From: Natribacillus halophilus
Lineage (GTDB): Bacteria; Bacillota; Bacilli; Bacillales; Marinococcaceae
Length of the DNA: 64,000 nt
Reading direction: 5' to 3'
NCBI RefSeq assembly: GCF_900100185.1
Contig: NZ_FNEN01000004.1
Span: 160,505-224,504, forward strand
In this document: piece after piece, positions 52,463-61,424 of the stretch
Layout: each line of letters starts with the position of its first letter
How positions within the stretch are numbered: the stretch's first letter is position 1
Program-made: the position numbers and the translations under genes
Notes under the pieces: model-generated
The model's database searches: none
Told to the model about the DNA's origin: nothing
The model's input: only the letters and a program-made list of their open reading frames with translations

Positions 52463-53578
52463 TTATGGAACGGAACGGTTGTCAAACTTGCGTATCCACA
52501 CCCTTGATGATTTCCACAGGGCAGCTTTGAGCCACCGGGAGATCTGTAAAATTCTCTTTTCGCTGTTTGTCTCCAGCTGTATAAGTACATGAAGACAATA
52601 CACAATAAGCGCAAGAAAGATTTGATTGTGGACAGCGGTTTCGTCGAATCCATAAAACGACTTGATCTTTACATGCTGTTTCAGCCATTTGAAAAATAAC
52701 TCAATCGCCCAACGATCACGATACAAATCTGCGATTTCTTCCGCACTTATATCAAAACGATTCGTAATCAGAAGAAGTTGGTTGCCTTTGGTGTCATCCA
52801 CTTTTAGAAGGCGAAACCCATTCTCCGTGCGGTTTTGATAGGTTCCGATCACCACCATTTGATCGGATAGCACAGGACTGTCCTCAGCCAGAGAAAATGA
52901 TTCAAGGACACGTACAAAGGCATTTTTCCGAAGCCGGGAAACAAAAAAGTACCCATCATCGGTCATTCGATCAAAGCGTTCGTAATCAATGTAGCCACGA
53001 TCAAAGACATACATGGCTTCCTTGTCATCGACCAGCACTTCGAGTTGTCCGCGGTCGTGCTCCTTCGCCGGTGTCATAATTGCCTTGTCCGGATAGGTGG
53101 TGTGGCGATCCATATAAACCAGGCGCAAGTGAAGCTTAACACCTGCTTTCGTTTTCCTGAACGCCGCCCATCTGTACCGCGTGAGATCAAGAGGGATCGT
53201 GCTTGAATCGATGGTCTTTAACGGCATACGAGGGGATGATCGTTGGTGAAAGTGCCGAATGTGTTGCACGAGATCCACAAAGATCGTCGACAACAGGGAA
53301 GGATCGATCTCTCGATGTTTCCGCGACAGTTGGGAAGGGCTAATGGCTCGGAAACCAACCGCCTGTTGAAGGTCTTCATCTAACAAACCGTCCGAAATCG
53401 CCGCGAGGCTATCGGTCTCTTGTAGGTGTGCAAGGAGAAACAATTTGATATAAGCTTCGGTTGTCAGCTTTTTCGTATAGGCATCTTGACGTAGGCTCGT
53501 CACTTGTTCTTGCAATTGTTGAAAATTAATCGGTGAGATCCATTTACCAAATGAAGAAAATAGGGTATGCTTGTCCAT
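52463..53578 (-). CDS. IS4-family transposase
   Basis: 371 aa DDE transposase with PLKTIDSSTIPL and YVFDRGYIDYERF (catalytic Asp) and an exact IS4 YREK signature in YRDRWAIELFFKWLK. The start at 53578 follows AAAGGACC; an extension to 53653 lacks a site. The ends of the element are near 52.39-52.46 and 53.60-53.64 kb, where ATGGAACGGAACGG and, inverted, ATGGAACGACGG occur, but exact termini and target duplication were not resolved. Different subgroup from the transposase at 44.2 kb. Confidence 0.92.
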   Translation of the reverse strand: MDKHTLFSSFGKWISPINFQQLQEQVTSLRQDAYTKKLTTEAYIKLFLLAHLQETDSLAAISDGLLDEDLQQAVGFRAISPSQLSRKHREIDPSLLSTIFVDLVQHIRHFHQRSSPRMPLKTIDSSTIPLDLTRYRWAAFRKTKAGVKLHLRLVYMDRHTTYPDKAIMTPAKEHDRGQLEVLVDDKEAMYVFDRGYIDYERFDRMTDDGYFFVSRLRKNAFVRVLESFSLAEDSPVLSDQMVVIGTYQNRTENGFRLLKVDDTKGNQLLLITNRFDISAEEIADLYRDRWAIELFFKWLKQHVKIKSFYGFDETAVHNQIFLALIVYCLHVLIQLETNSEKRILQISRWLKAALWKSSRVWIRKFDNRSVP

Positions 53579-54063
53579 ATTATGGTCCTTTATATTAGAT
53601 TTGGACAGGATACCACCCGTCGTTCCATTATAAAGGATTTTTTTATGCACCAATCCTCTTATTTTTGAACATTCGATGTCTTATGATGATTCTGTCTCAA
53701 TTAATGCAATGCTAGTGATCCACCTTATAAAAATAAATTGGGTCTCGTGAAGAAGTTTCTGAAGTAGGGGAAGGGAGCTCAGGCGATGATCCGTTATTCT
53801 GACTTATATGGTAGTGTTTATGAAACAAAAATCTTGAGTGGAGACGTGATGTAAAGAACGATGAAGTATTAGTAAAAACCATATGAGGCTTCATGAGGAT
53901 CGGAGCAGAGCTATCGCAATCTAAAGCTTCGCAGACATCATCCAGGTTTGATGAATGCCATCAGAAAAGGTTAAACTTAAAACTGCTGGAAATCAGTGTT
54001 AATTAGGCATCAAACGCGTGGTTCGTAGTTTTAACAGATGATTGATGAAAGAGGATTCGTGGG
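53579..54063. other. Gap beside the IS4 element, no gene seen
   Basis: The first 60-100 bases belong to the IS end. The remainder to the SRPBCC start has no ORF with a ribosome site; a minus-strand ORF at 53712-53894 has no recognisable product and was not called. Confidence 0.5.
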
Positions 54064-54528
54064 ATGAAAATGTACACATTAAACAGTACGCTGCAGCTGC
54101 CCATTACTCGTGACGATGCGTGGGGATTCTTCTCTGATCCCAATCAGTTGGGAAACATCACGCCTGATAATATGTCTTTTCAAATTCTTGATGAACTTTC
54201 CGACCCGATGTATGCAGGTATGATCATTCGCTATCGTATTCAGCCTTTCGCCGGTTTTCACGTACATTGGGTCACTGAAATCACGCACGTTCGCGAAGGG
54301 GAATATTTCGTGGATGAGCAGCGGTTTGGTCCGTTTCGGTTTTGGCATCACCAACACCGATTTCATGAAATAGAAGGTGGCGTTGAGATGCGGGATACGG
54401 TGCATTATGTGATGCCGTTTTCCATATTCGGCCGTCTCGTTCACCGACTTGCCGTTCACAAACGTCTTGAGGAGATTTTTTCATTTCGCAAGAAGCAATT
54501 GGAAGCATACTTTGGGAAAATGGATTAA
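54064..54528 (+). CDS. SRPBCC (START-like) ligand-binding domain protein
   Basis: 154 aa protein predicted to form a helix-grip fold with a hydrophobic pocket. The pattern LQLPITRDDAWGFFSDPNQLGNITP followed by FQILDEL and HHQHRFHEIEGGVEMRD is typical of the polyketide cyclase/SRPBCC group. Ligand and role unknown. The gene is convergent with the next one and their stop codons overlap by four bases. Confidence 0.85.
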   Translation: MKMYTLNSTLQLPITRDDAWGFFSDPNQLGNITPDNMSFQILDELSDPMYAGMIIRYRIQPFAGFHVHWVTEITHVREGEYFVDEQRFGPFRFWHHQHRFHEIEGGVEMRDTVHYVMPFSIFGRLVHRLAVHKRLEEIFSFRKKQLEAYFGKMD

Positions 54529-55148
54529 TAAGCGATTCCGACGCGCGTGTGAATGAACGCCTCCTGCTGGCTCATTTGTCTGTAAGCAAAATCCGCCGTA
54601 TCGCCGACCGAGATTCGTTTGCCGTTTTCCGGTAGATAATTTTCCTCCACCCGGTAATTCCCTTCGGCCGAGCCGTTGATCAAAGCGGTTGGACAGACGA
54701 TCAGCCATTGCAGATTTGATTCTTTTAAATAGTGGTAAGCAGCCAAGTGGTCTTCGGCGGCAGTGGTTGATCTTCGTTTTGATTCACTGGACTGAAATCG
54801 GTATCGTCCCTCTTCGGTGCGGCTGTTTAGAATACCTGCGGTACCGATCGTTATGATTCTTTTGATACCATGGTGTTTCATTTCCTGAATGATCAAGGGC
54901 ATGCTTCGGGACAGGGTGTCATTTTTGTCCGTATTTAGTGCATTGATGATAATATCCGCATCAACCATCGCCTCTGACAGCTTCTGCTGATCCAGGACAT
55001 TTCCTTGGTGGATGGTTAAACGATCATTGGCAATATCCAACTTTTCGGGGCTGCGAACCAGCGCATTTATGTGATGTTGATCATTCACTGCCAATCCGGC
55101 AATGATGTTCCCAACCCTTCCGGTTGCACCTAAAAGCAGTATTTTCAT
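54525..55148 (-). CDS. NAD(P)-binding atypical SDR (NmrA-like)
   Basis: 207 aa Rossmann protein with the N-terminal ILLLGATGRVGNIIAGLA motif and ADIIINALNTDKND, as in NAD(P)H-binding proteins of the YwnB/NmrA type that act as redox sensors or reductases. Starts ATG 55148 after GAGGTGA. Shares stop-codon bases with the SRPBCC gene, an arrangement found in stress-related gene pairs. Confidence 0.87.
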   Translation of the reverse strand: MKILLLGATGRVGNIIAGLAVNDQHHINALVRSPEKLDIANDRLTIHQGNVLDQQKLSEAMVDADIIINALNTDKNDTLSRSMPLIIQEMKHHGIKRIITIGTAGILNSRTEEGRYRFQSSESKRRSTTAAEDHLAAYHYLKESNLQWLIVCPTALINGSAEGNYRVEENYLPENGKRISVGDTADFAYRQMSQQEAFIHTRVGIAY

Positions 55149-55191
55149 CCTCGCATCACCTCATATATATTTGAAAAGGAGCCTCAAGTTA

Positions 55192-55680
55192 GTGATCACA
55201 TCTCGGAAAAACGTCGGCAAAGCTGCAGAGGCAGTATGGGCAGCGAATAAGTATTTTGTGATGGCTTGTTCACAAGCACAATATCGTCAAATTAGCACGG
55301 CTTTTCGCCCCGATCAGCGTGATCTGCTGCATGCTTATGAGCAGTTATCTGAAATAGAACGTGCTCATCAAACAGTTGCCAGTGCAAATCTCCCCGAGCT
55401 TACCAATGCCCTCTATCATATGCTCGGTTATTTCAAAAAAGAGCTTTGCCGTGATGAACGGCAACAAATGAATCAATTGATTACAAATAAACCGGAGACA
55501 GCACTGCAAGATCTGGAAAAGCTCACCTTTGAACATGAGAAACCGTATTTAATGCCTTGCCGTTTATGGCGGAGACAAATCGGTTTTAATGAAGTTCCCG
55601 TAGCGATGAAGATCGGTGGGAGTCGTTATGCGCCTTATACGTGGAAGTGGTATGGGGATCATTTAAAGCAGCATGAGTAA
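55192..55680 (+). CDS. DUF1722 (YbgA-like) protein
   Basis: 162 aa protein of the DUF1722 family; KAAEAVWAANKYFVMACSQAQYR and the C-terminal PYLMPCRLWRRQ fit the family. In enterobacteria YbgA lies beside the photolyase gene; the biochemical role is unknown. GTG 55192 is the best start, though the AAAGGAG site is about eleven bases away. It converges on a pyrimidine-dimer glycosylase gene and overlaps it by 95 bases. Confidence 0.82.
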   Translation: MITSRKNVGKAAEAVWAANKYFVMACSQAQYRQISTAFRPDQRDLLHAYEQLSEIERAHQTVASANLPELTNALYHMLGYFKKELCRDERQQMNQLITNKPETALQDLEKLTFEHEKPYLMPCRLWRRQIGFNEVPVAMKIGGSRYAPYTWKWYGDHLKQHE

Positions 55681-56041
55681 TGATAACCCCTTTCTCTTCC
55701 AGGTTTTCAAGACATTCGTTCAGGTAGGTATCGTTGTGCTCAGGATATATAGGGGTTTCCTTTATTGAAATGCGCTCCAAAGAGTGATGGCGATCACAGT
55801 GTTTTCCCCGATACAGCGGATTTATCCATAATTCATCGACGCGATATCCTCTCTCCTGCATTTCGTCCATCACGCGCTGGTGATATAGATAAAGGCGGTA
55901 AGGACTGTATTGGAAAACATAATTCACGGTTGAATGGGGCTTGTCCCAACCTTTTCCCCGTAATGCACAACATTCCCGATGCTGGCCCAGCAATTGCTGG
56001 CGTGGTAAAAACGGAATTAAATCATCATGCCATAAGCGCAT
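55586..56041 (-). CDS. Pyrimidine dimer DNA glycosylase-like protein (Pyr_excise family)
   Basis: 151 aa. The N-terminus MRLWHDDLIPFLPRQQLLGQ HRE pattern, then CALRGKGW and YVFQYSPYRLYLYHQRVMDEM match the T4 endonuclease V-related family that cuts at UV-induced dimers. The start at 56041 was chosen because the family begins MRLWH; the upstream frame to 56404 has no support. The last 30 residues (after EEKGVI) go beyond the usual end and lie antisense to the DUF1722 gene. Confidence 0.85.
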   Translation of the reverse strand: MRLWHDDLIPFLPRQQLLGQHRECCALRGKGWDKPHSTVNYVFQYSPYRLYLYHQRVMDEMQERGYRVDELWINPLYRGKHCDRHHSLERISIKETPIYPEHNDTYLNECLENLEEKGVIITHAALNDPHTTSTYKAHNDSHRSSSLRELH

Positions 56042-56385
56042 CTCATGTAATCCTCCAGAGGTATTTCTATCATTGTGACACAATTTCGCCCGTAAAAAAA
56101 GCCAATCTTCCCGAAGAAAGAACGGCTTTCGTTCGTTTTTCAATGTACCTTGAACGTTTGTATGCATTCCTGTACAAGTGTTGCACCTTGACTCATTGCG
56201 ACTGTGGCCACTATTTTTCATCCCCTTACTTTTAAGTTCATCATTAACGTTCCTCATTTTTATGTCTGTATTCTTAGATAAAAGTTTGGAAAATCCTTCA
56301 AGTCGACGTCTTCTGCATAACTGGATGACCGTGAGGAATGCTATTTTATTAAGGATAAGACGCCAAATGTAGGGGGTTGTGTTTG

Positions 56386-56793
56386 ATGTATGAGCTGGAA
56401 TCACGAATCAACGGATTGGAAATGACGGAAAAAGAATTGGAACAAAGGCTAAAGCCGCTTGGCTTTGATATGGGAGGCAACTGGGAGTACGATCACGGCT
56501 ATATGGATTATAAAATGGACGAGGATGACGATCACGGCTACCAATTTCTGCGTATACCTTTTTTCGCAACCGAAGGTGAAGTCGGGAGTGACAAGACTAA
56601 GGTTGTTTTAGGGACACCGTTCCTTTTATCTCACAGATATGAGGCCGGAATAGCCGAAGAAGCGAATCCGGTTTTCAGCGCATTATGGAATCAATTTGCC
56701 TCCCCCGAAGAGAAAGACGCCTATGTTGAAGATCAATACGTTCAGGAAGGGAAGAACCTTATCCGAGAGGTGGAACAGGCACTATTGGTATAG
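56386..56793 (+). CDS. YugN-like family protein
   Basis: 135 aa acidic cytoplasmic protein. MYELESRINGLEM, GFDMGGNWEYDHGYMDYKMD, and FLRIPFFATEGEV resemble YugN of Bacillus, whose function is not known. ATG at 56386 after AGGGGG. A terminator-type hairpin lies 170 bases downstream. Confidence 0.83.
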   Translation: MYELESRINGLEMTEKELEQRLKPLGFDMGGNWEYDHGYMDYKMDEDDDHGYQFLRIPFFATEGEVGSDKTKVVLGTPFLLSHRYEAGIAEEANPVFSALWNQFASPEEKDAYVEDQYVQEGKNLIREVEQALLV

Positions 56794-56965
56794 AATGGCT
56801 GAAATAGTGTCCAGTTTAAAATTCCAATGTTTTCATGCAAATGTGTCGAAAAAAGACATTATCAAAACTGCAGAAAAGGGACAATATGACGTCGATAACT
56901 TTTGATATAAGGAAATTAATGGAAATATCGATATCTGCAGAAACGTATTAATGGCAGTTTTTCTA

Positions 56966-56999
56966 AAGAATAAGCGAAGGTGACTCGCTTGTTCTTTTT
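56966..56999 (+). terminator. Terminator hairpin, insertion site of the following intron
   Basis: AAGAATAAGCGA and TCGCTTGTTCTT form a 12-base stem (one G-T pair) around a 7-base loop and run into TTT. Group IIC introns are known to insert after such hairpins. Confidence 0.75.
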
Positions 57000-57001
57000 C
57001 G

Positions 57002-57950
57002 CGAGTGGCAGCACATACGCTATTATAGGGTGCGAGTCCCGAATGCAACCGAACAGCCGGTAAGCATTAGCTAACAGATAGTGCGATGACCGCGAGGTAT
57101 TGTGCGGAGGATCTGAAAGCAAATCCCTGAACAGAGCTGAAACCCATATTGGGGCCCATGTTGGCACGCGAGCGGGATGGCGCCCGGCGTAGACAAGGTA
57201 ACGATTGGAGACTATGAGGCAGAGCTGGAGGACAATCTAGAAGTGCTCCACCAAAAGCTGAAAACGAAGGACTATCATCCAAAACCTGTCCGCCGGAAAA
57301 CCATTGAGAAAGAGAATGGAAAGAAGCGTCCGCTAGGGATTCCTACCGTGGAGGATCGAGTGGTTCAAGCGGCGATCCGAAACATTCTCGAACCGATCTT
57401 TGAGGAAGACTTCCTGTCGTGCAGTTACGGATTTCGCCCAAATATCAGCGCTCATATGGCGCTTGCTCAGGTAAGCAAACACCTCTGAGAGGGCTATGAG
57501 TATGTCATTGATGCGGATCTGCAAAGTTACTTTGACACGATCCCGCATGACCGCTTGGAAACCCAATTCCGTAGACGAGTCACGGATGGCTCTGTTATTC
57601 AACTCATCAATCAATTTTTGAAAGCAGGGGTTATGGAAGGAGCGCTGTACGAAGATACGCCCTTGGGCGCACCGCAAGGTGGGTTATGCGAAGCTTTGCA
57701 TAAGGCGGCCCGTTAAGTCCGCTCCTTTCCAACATTGTTCTAGATGAACAAGAAAGGCTTATTGGCGAATGGCCCACAGCCCTATCTTGCATAGAGTCCT
57801 CGGTGACCGGTACTAGGTCAAACAAGGGCTCAAGAGTCTTTTCAAACGATATCAAACCATGCGTTGGATTTAAATGAAACCGCCGTATACGGAACCGTAC
57901 GTACGGTGGTGTGAGAGGTCGGCGGTTAGTCACCGCCTCCTACTCGATTT
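57002..57950 (+). mobile_element. Group II intron (class C-like) with wrecked internal gene
   Basis: Domain I segments TATAGGGTGCGAGTCCCGAA (57023-57042) and GCGATGACCGCGAGG, and a 3' part CCGCCGTATACGG with CCGTACGTACGGTGG (57881-57911), match bacterial group IIC introns such as that of Oceanobacillus. A domain VI-like hairpin with GGCGGTTAGTCACCGCC follows. It lies just after a terminator, the usual target. Exact ends were not resolved. The internal protein is non-functional, so splicing or mobility would need help in trans. Confidence 0.8.
57177..57747 (+). pseudogene. Group II intron reverse transcriptase, broken
   Basis: The frame reads APGVDKVTIGDYEAELEDNL, KKRPLGIPTVEDRVVQAAIR and SCSYGFRPNISAH, then a TGA at 57486-57488, then YVIDADLQSYFDTIPHDRL and DTPLGAPQGG. 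A 26-base insertion (57684-57709) follows, 20 bases of which form an imperfect palindrome, shifting the frame before LSPLLSNIVLDE. Everything after LDE, including the YADD catalytic motif, thumb and maturase, is missing, as is the N-terminus. Confidence 0.85.
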
Positions 57951-57951
57951 A

Positions 57952-58179
57952 CTCAATGATGCGCCCATTTCCTTTTGCTTACATACGATGAAAGCGTACC
58001 TTCATTGGCTTGCGATCGCAGTACTTATATCTGCTACTCCCTGTGCGCCAACTGTGAGTATGTATGCGGAAAATTATGGCGGGGATGCTGCGCTCGCTTC
58101 GGTCGCGGTATTCATTCCAAGCCTTGCGGCTGCATTTACACTGCCCTTGTTGTTTGCGATTTTACACTTACTTGCTTAA
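57952..58179 (+). pseudogene. C-terminal fragment of an AEC (auxin efflux carrier) permease
   Basis: About 70 residues, KAYLHWLAIAVLISATPC, APTVSMYAENYGGDAALASV and AFTLPLLFAILHLLA, match the last two helices of AEC-family transporters. The upstream 250 residues are absent; the intron lies directly in front. Confidence 0.75.
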
Positions 58180-58187
58180 CTGATTGT

Positions 58188-58931
58188 TCATCGTCTTCTC
58201 AAGTTATATATCACCTGCAGCAAAACGATGATAACTAGAAGGACGGTGCTAATGAGAGCAACCCACCTGATGGTCTCTTCATCACTTCTGATAAAGATAG
58301 CCAGGTAAGACCAGATAAACACAAGTGGATACCAAATATCCCGGTTTAGCCGTGTCAACAAAATAGCAACGACAGTCAGAATCATGAGTATTACAACGCT
58401 CCATCCCAATTCCCCCGTTCCTAAAAATGTTGTTAAATTACTTCGGGAAAAGCCGGTGAATACGTTCACAATACTGGCTACAGATACCCAGCCCAAATAG
58501 ATGGAAAACGGAAGACGATCCATCAAACCACTGTTTCGATTTCGTTTAATGATACGATAAAGAGGGATAAGGGAGAATAGCAAGAGAAAGATAACAACGG
58601 TTGAAAGGAAGATATATTCTTGGGTAAATGTGATAATCCAAGCACTGTTCAGCAGAAAGTTGATCGGGATAAGCGCCTGAGTGTCTCTATATACATTCGT
58701 TTTCTCATCACGTACAAATAAACCTCTGATGATCCAGACGAAAAGCAGGGCATAAATCAGCCCCCAAATTGAAAAAGCATAACCTGCCGGTTGAATCAAT
58801 GCGGGCTGCTCATTTGCGACATCGCCGACACTTGAACCTACGGAATAATTGATGAATAACATTAAAATGAAAAACCCCATGTTCACGATGAATATTCGCA
58901 GCACTGGTTGCAACGTCGTCAACCCCTTCAT
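58188..58931 (-). CDS. TspO/MBR-related tryptophan-rich membrane protein
   Basis: 247 aa integral membrane protein with about eight helices. The QPAGYAFSIWGLIYALLFVW segment and the Trp-rich later helices (LGWVSVASIVNVFTGF) resemble the larger Bacillus proteins annotated as tryptophan-rich sensory proteins. Ligand unknown. The start at 58931 avoids an implausible polar N-terminal extension; a TATAAT about 20 bases upstream on the minus strand may be its -10 box. Confidence 0.75.
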   Translation of the reverse strand: MKGLTTLQPVLRIFIVNMGFFILMLFINYSVGSSVGDVANEQPALIQPAGYAFSIWGLIYALLFVWIIRGLFVRDEKTNVYRDTQALIPINFLLNSAWIITFTQEYIFLSTVVIFLLLFSLIPLYRIIKRNRNSGLMDRLPFSIYLGWVSVASIVNVFTGFSRSNLTTFLGTGELGWSVVILMILTVVAILLTRLNRDIWYPLVFIWSYLAIFIRSDEETIRWVALISTVLLVIIVLLQVIYNLRRR

Positions 58932-59054
58932 ATGTAGTGGCTTAAGATTATACACGAAATGATGGTGGGAAAAAATCATTTACCCCTTGTTATTTGGCAT
59001 GAGAAACCCCAGTATATATACTAAGCTATATAACAACGTTAACAAGGAATAAAT

Positions 59055-59234
59055 TGAATTGAGTAAACGACAAATGAAGAAGATCAATCGCATACAAGAG
59101 CCCGCATATTATCGACAGCTGAAAAGTTGTTTATGGAAAAAGGCTATCGAGGTGTGACGACCAGGGAAATTGCCGCAAAATGCAATATTTCACAACCTGC
59201 CCTTTTTATCCGCAATGCTGGAAGTTTTTGTTAA
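59055..59234 (+). pseudogene. TetR-family regulator remnant (DNA-binding domain only)
   Basis: A frame-shifted N-terminus (near 59069) is followed by RARILSTAEKLFMEKGYRGV and TTREIAAKCNISQPALF, the TetR helix-turn-helix, which then runs into unrelated IRNAGSFC and a stop. The ligand-binding domain is absent. Confidence 0.8.
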
Positions 59235-59423
59235 AAACGTACAATTAACGTTTCCGAATCGTGGTAAGATCCACAAGTCGCCGATGAGATAGGCTGCCCC
59301 TGTTATAGTAAGGCTGATCCAAAGGGTATTCCCAAATGTGATGCCGAAAAATGGACATATAATCAGCTCTAGTACAGCAGTGATCATAAGAAATTTAATG
59401 ATTAAAGCTAAGACATGATACAT
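59190..59423 (-). pseudogene. DUF2512 (YndM-like) membrane protein, truncated
   Basis: The first 57 residues, IIKFLMITAVLELIICPFFG and SLTITGAAYLIGDLWILPR, match the small four-helix DUF2512 family and have a good GGAGG site. The last 20 residues (after PRFGN) diverge and the second half of the protein is missing, its place taken by the antisense TetR fragment. Confidence 0.72.
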
Positions 59424-59658
59424 TTATCCAACCTCCAGTCTATTCGTTTTCTATTATAATGTGCCCATATGTTTCAGTCATAACATGCCAAGGAGCTCGG
59501 GGTTTAATGAAAAAGGGAGCAATCGTTTGAAAATCAGCGAATGTTAAAGTCTATGGCATATGTGGCCAGTAAATCAACATACATAATTATGGAAATTCAT
59601 TTCGAAACACGATATATTGGAATCCGCTATGTGAAAAATCATTGTACGGGGTGAGGCT

Positions 59659-61407
59659 GTGGATATTTTCAAACAATTAAGCCGATTTTACTGGCCGTAT
59701 CGGCGTTATTTTTTTGGGTCGATTTTTGCCTTACTGTTTGTGACCGGTTTCACCGTAGTTTATCCCATCTTTTTACAGCTTGCCATCGATGAGGGGATCG
59801 TCAATCAAAATTTCTCGATCATACCGCTCCTATCCATCGGCTTCATCCTGATCATGTTGCTCAAGGGGATCGCGGCTTATTTTAATCAATATTGGGGCGA
59901 TGTCTTCGGCATTCGCACCGTTTACAAGTTACGGGAAGGGCTCTATGAAAAATTGCAGTTTATGCCTTTCCGATATTATGACAACGCCAGGACCGGCGAT
60001 TTAATGTCACGTCTCACCGCTGATGTGGAGGCGTTTCGCTTTTTTCTTTCTTTTGGCTTCGCGCAAATTTTCAATTTCGTCCTGATCGTCACGTTCAGTC
60101 TCGTGGTCATGTTTTATTATTCGCCGCAGCTTGCTGTTGTTACCTTGTTGATGATGCCGCTGCTCTTTTTTACCGTGCAACGGTTTGACAAGTTCGTGCA
60201 CCCGGCGTTTAAAAATATACGCATCTCCATGGCGAGCCTGAACACGCGCGTGCAGGAAAATGTGAGCGGGATCAGTACGGTGAAATCGTTATCGCGGGAA
60301 GATTTTGAAATGAATCGTTTTGATGAAAAAAATACGCATTATCGCGATACCTATTTATATACGTCCGGCATATGGGCCCGTTACTTTCCGGTCATGGAAT
60401 TTATCGGTAATTTGACGGTCGTTTTCTTGCTTGCTTATGGCGGTTATTTGGCGATTTACGGCACACTCAGGCCCGGAGAACTCGTCGCTTTTTTTAGTCT
60501 CGTCTGGTACATCATGGGTCCGCTCATGAATCTGGGCTTTATCATTAATACGTTTAGCCAATCAAAAGCCTCCGGAGAACGATTGCTTGAAGTTTTAAAT
60601 GAAAAAGAAGATATTTATGACCGTGAACACGCACGGCCGGCGAAAGATATTCAAGGCGACGTTGCTTTTCGAGGGGTGACGTTTAAATATCCCGGAGAGG
60701 AAAAGGCAGCCCTTCAGGATATTGACTTTCAAGTCCGGGCCGGCGAAGTCATCGGGTTAATGGGCGCGACCGGCGCCGGGAAATCAAGCATCACGCAATT
60801 GGTTGCCCGCTTTTATGAGCCGAGTGAAGGCGAGGTGCTTATTGATGGCGTTGACAATCGCGATTACACGGTTCGGTCGCTACGTGAGCACATCGGGTTC
60901 GTTTTGCAGGAGCCGTTTTTATTCAGCTCCACGATTCGCGACAATATCGCTTACGGAGAGCCGGATGTGTCGATGGAGAAGATCATCGATGCCGCCCGGC
61001 GCGCCGATGCCCATGAATTTATAGAGGCGCTTCCGGATGGGTATGAGACGGTGCTCGGTGACCGGGGCATGGGTTTATCCGGCGGCCAGAAACAGCGGAT
61101 CTCCATCGCACGTGCTTTGTTGATCAATCCGAGTATCCTCATCCTTGATGACGCGACAAGTGCCGTTGATATGCAGACGGAATTCAAAATTCAGGCCGCG
61201 TTCCGGGAACTGATGCGAGGGCGAACGACGTTCATTATTGCCCATCGGATTTCCAGCGTTCAGCACGCGGATCATATTTTCGTTCTGGATGAAGGAAAGA
61301 TCTCAGAACGTGGCAGTCACGAGCAATTGCTGGCGAATAACGGTTTGTATCGTCGCATTTACGATATTCAATACCAGGATATGGAAGCCGTGCACACGAC
61401 CAGTTGA
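59659..61407 (+). CDS. ABC exporter half-transporter with degenerate catalytic site
   Basis: 582 aa with six N-terminal membrane helices (type IV exporter fold, about 1-310) and a nucleotide-binding domain: Walker A GATGAGKSS, signature LSGGQKQRISIARAL, Walker B LILDDATS. The residue after the Walker B Asp is Asp instead of the catalytic Glu, so this half carries the degenerate site, as in BmrC and TM287. GTG start at 59659. Overlaps the frame of the partner gene. Likely a drug or lipid exporter; substrate unknown. Confidence 0.93.
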   Translation: MDIFKQLSRFYWPYRRYFFGSIFALLFVTGFTVVYPIFLQLAIDEGIVNQNFSIIPLLSIGFILIMLLKGIAAYFNQYWGDVFGIRTVYKLREGLYEKLQFMPFRYYDNARTGDLMSRLTADVEAFRFFLSFGFAQIFNFVLIVTFSLVVMFYYSPQLAVVTLLMMPLLFFTVQRFDKFVHPAFKNIRISMASLNTRVQENVSGISTVKSLSREDFEMNRFDEKNTHYRDTYLYTSGIWARYFPVMEFIGNLTVVFLLAYGGYLAIYGTLRPGELVAFFSLVWYIMGPLMNLGFIINTFSQSKASGERLLEVLNEKEDIYDREHARPAKDIQGDVAFRGVTFKYPGEEKAALQDIDFQVRAGEVIGLMGATGAGKSSITQLVARFYEPSEGEVLIDGVDNRDYTVRSLREHIGFVLQEPFLFSSTIRDNIAYGEPDVSMEKIIDAARRADAHEFIEALPDGYETVLGDRGMGLSGGQKQRISIARALLINPSILILDDATSAVDMQTEFKIQAAFRELMRGRTTFIIAHRISSVQHADHIFVLDEGKISERGSHEQLLANNGLYRRIYDIQYQDMEAVHTTS

Positions 61408-61424
61408 GAGGAGGGAGGACAGTT

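Noticed and set aside
53712..53894. Minus-strand 60-codon frame beside the IS4 element
   Set aside because: No ribosome site, low-complexity product, no family.
56041..56404. N-terminal extension of the dimer glycosylase on the minus strand
   Set aside because: The family begins at MRLWH (56041); the added 121 residues have no homology and include the start region of the YugN gene.
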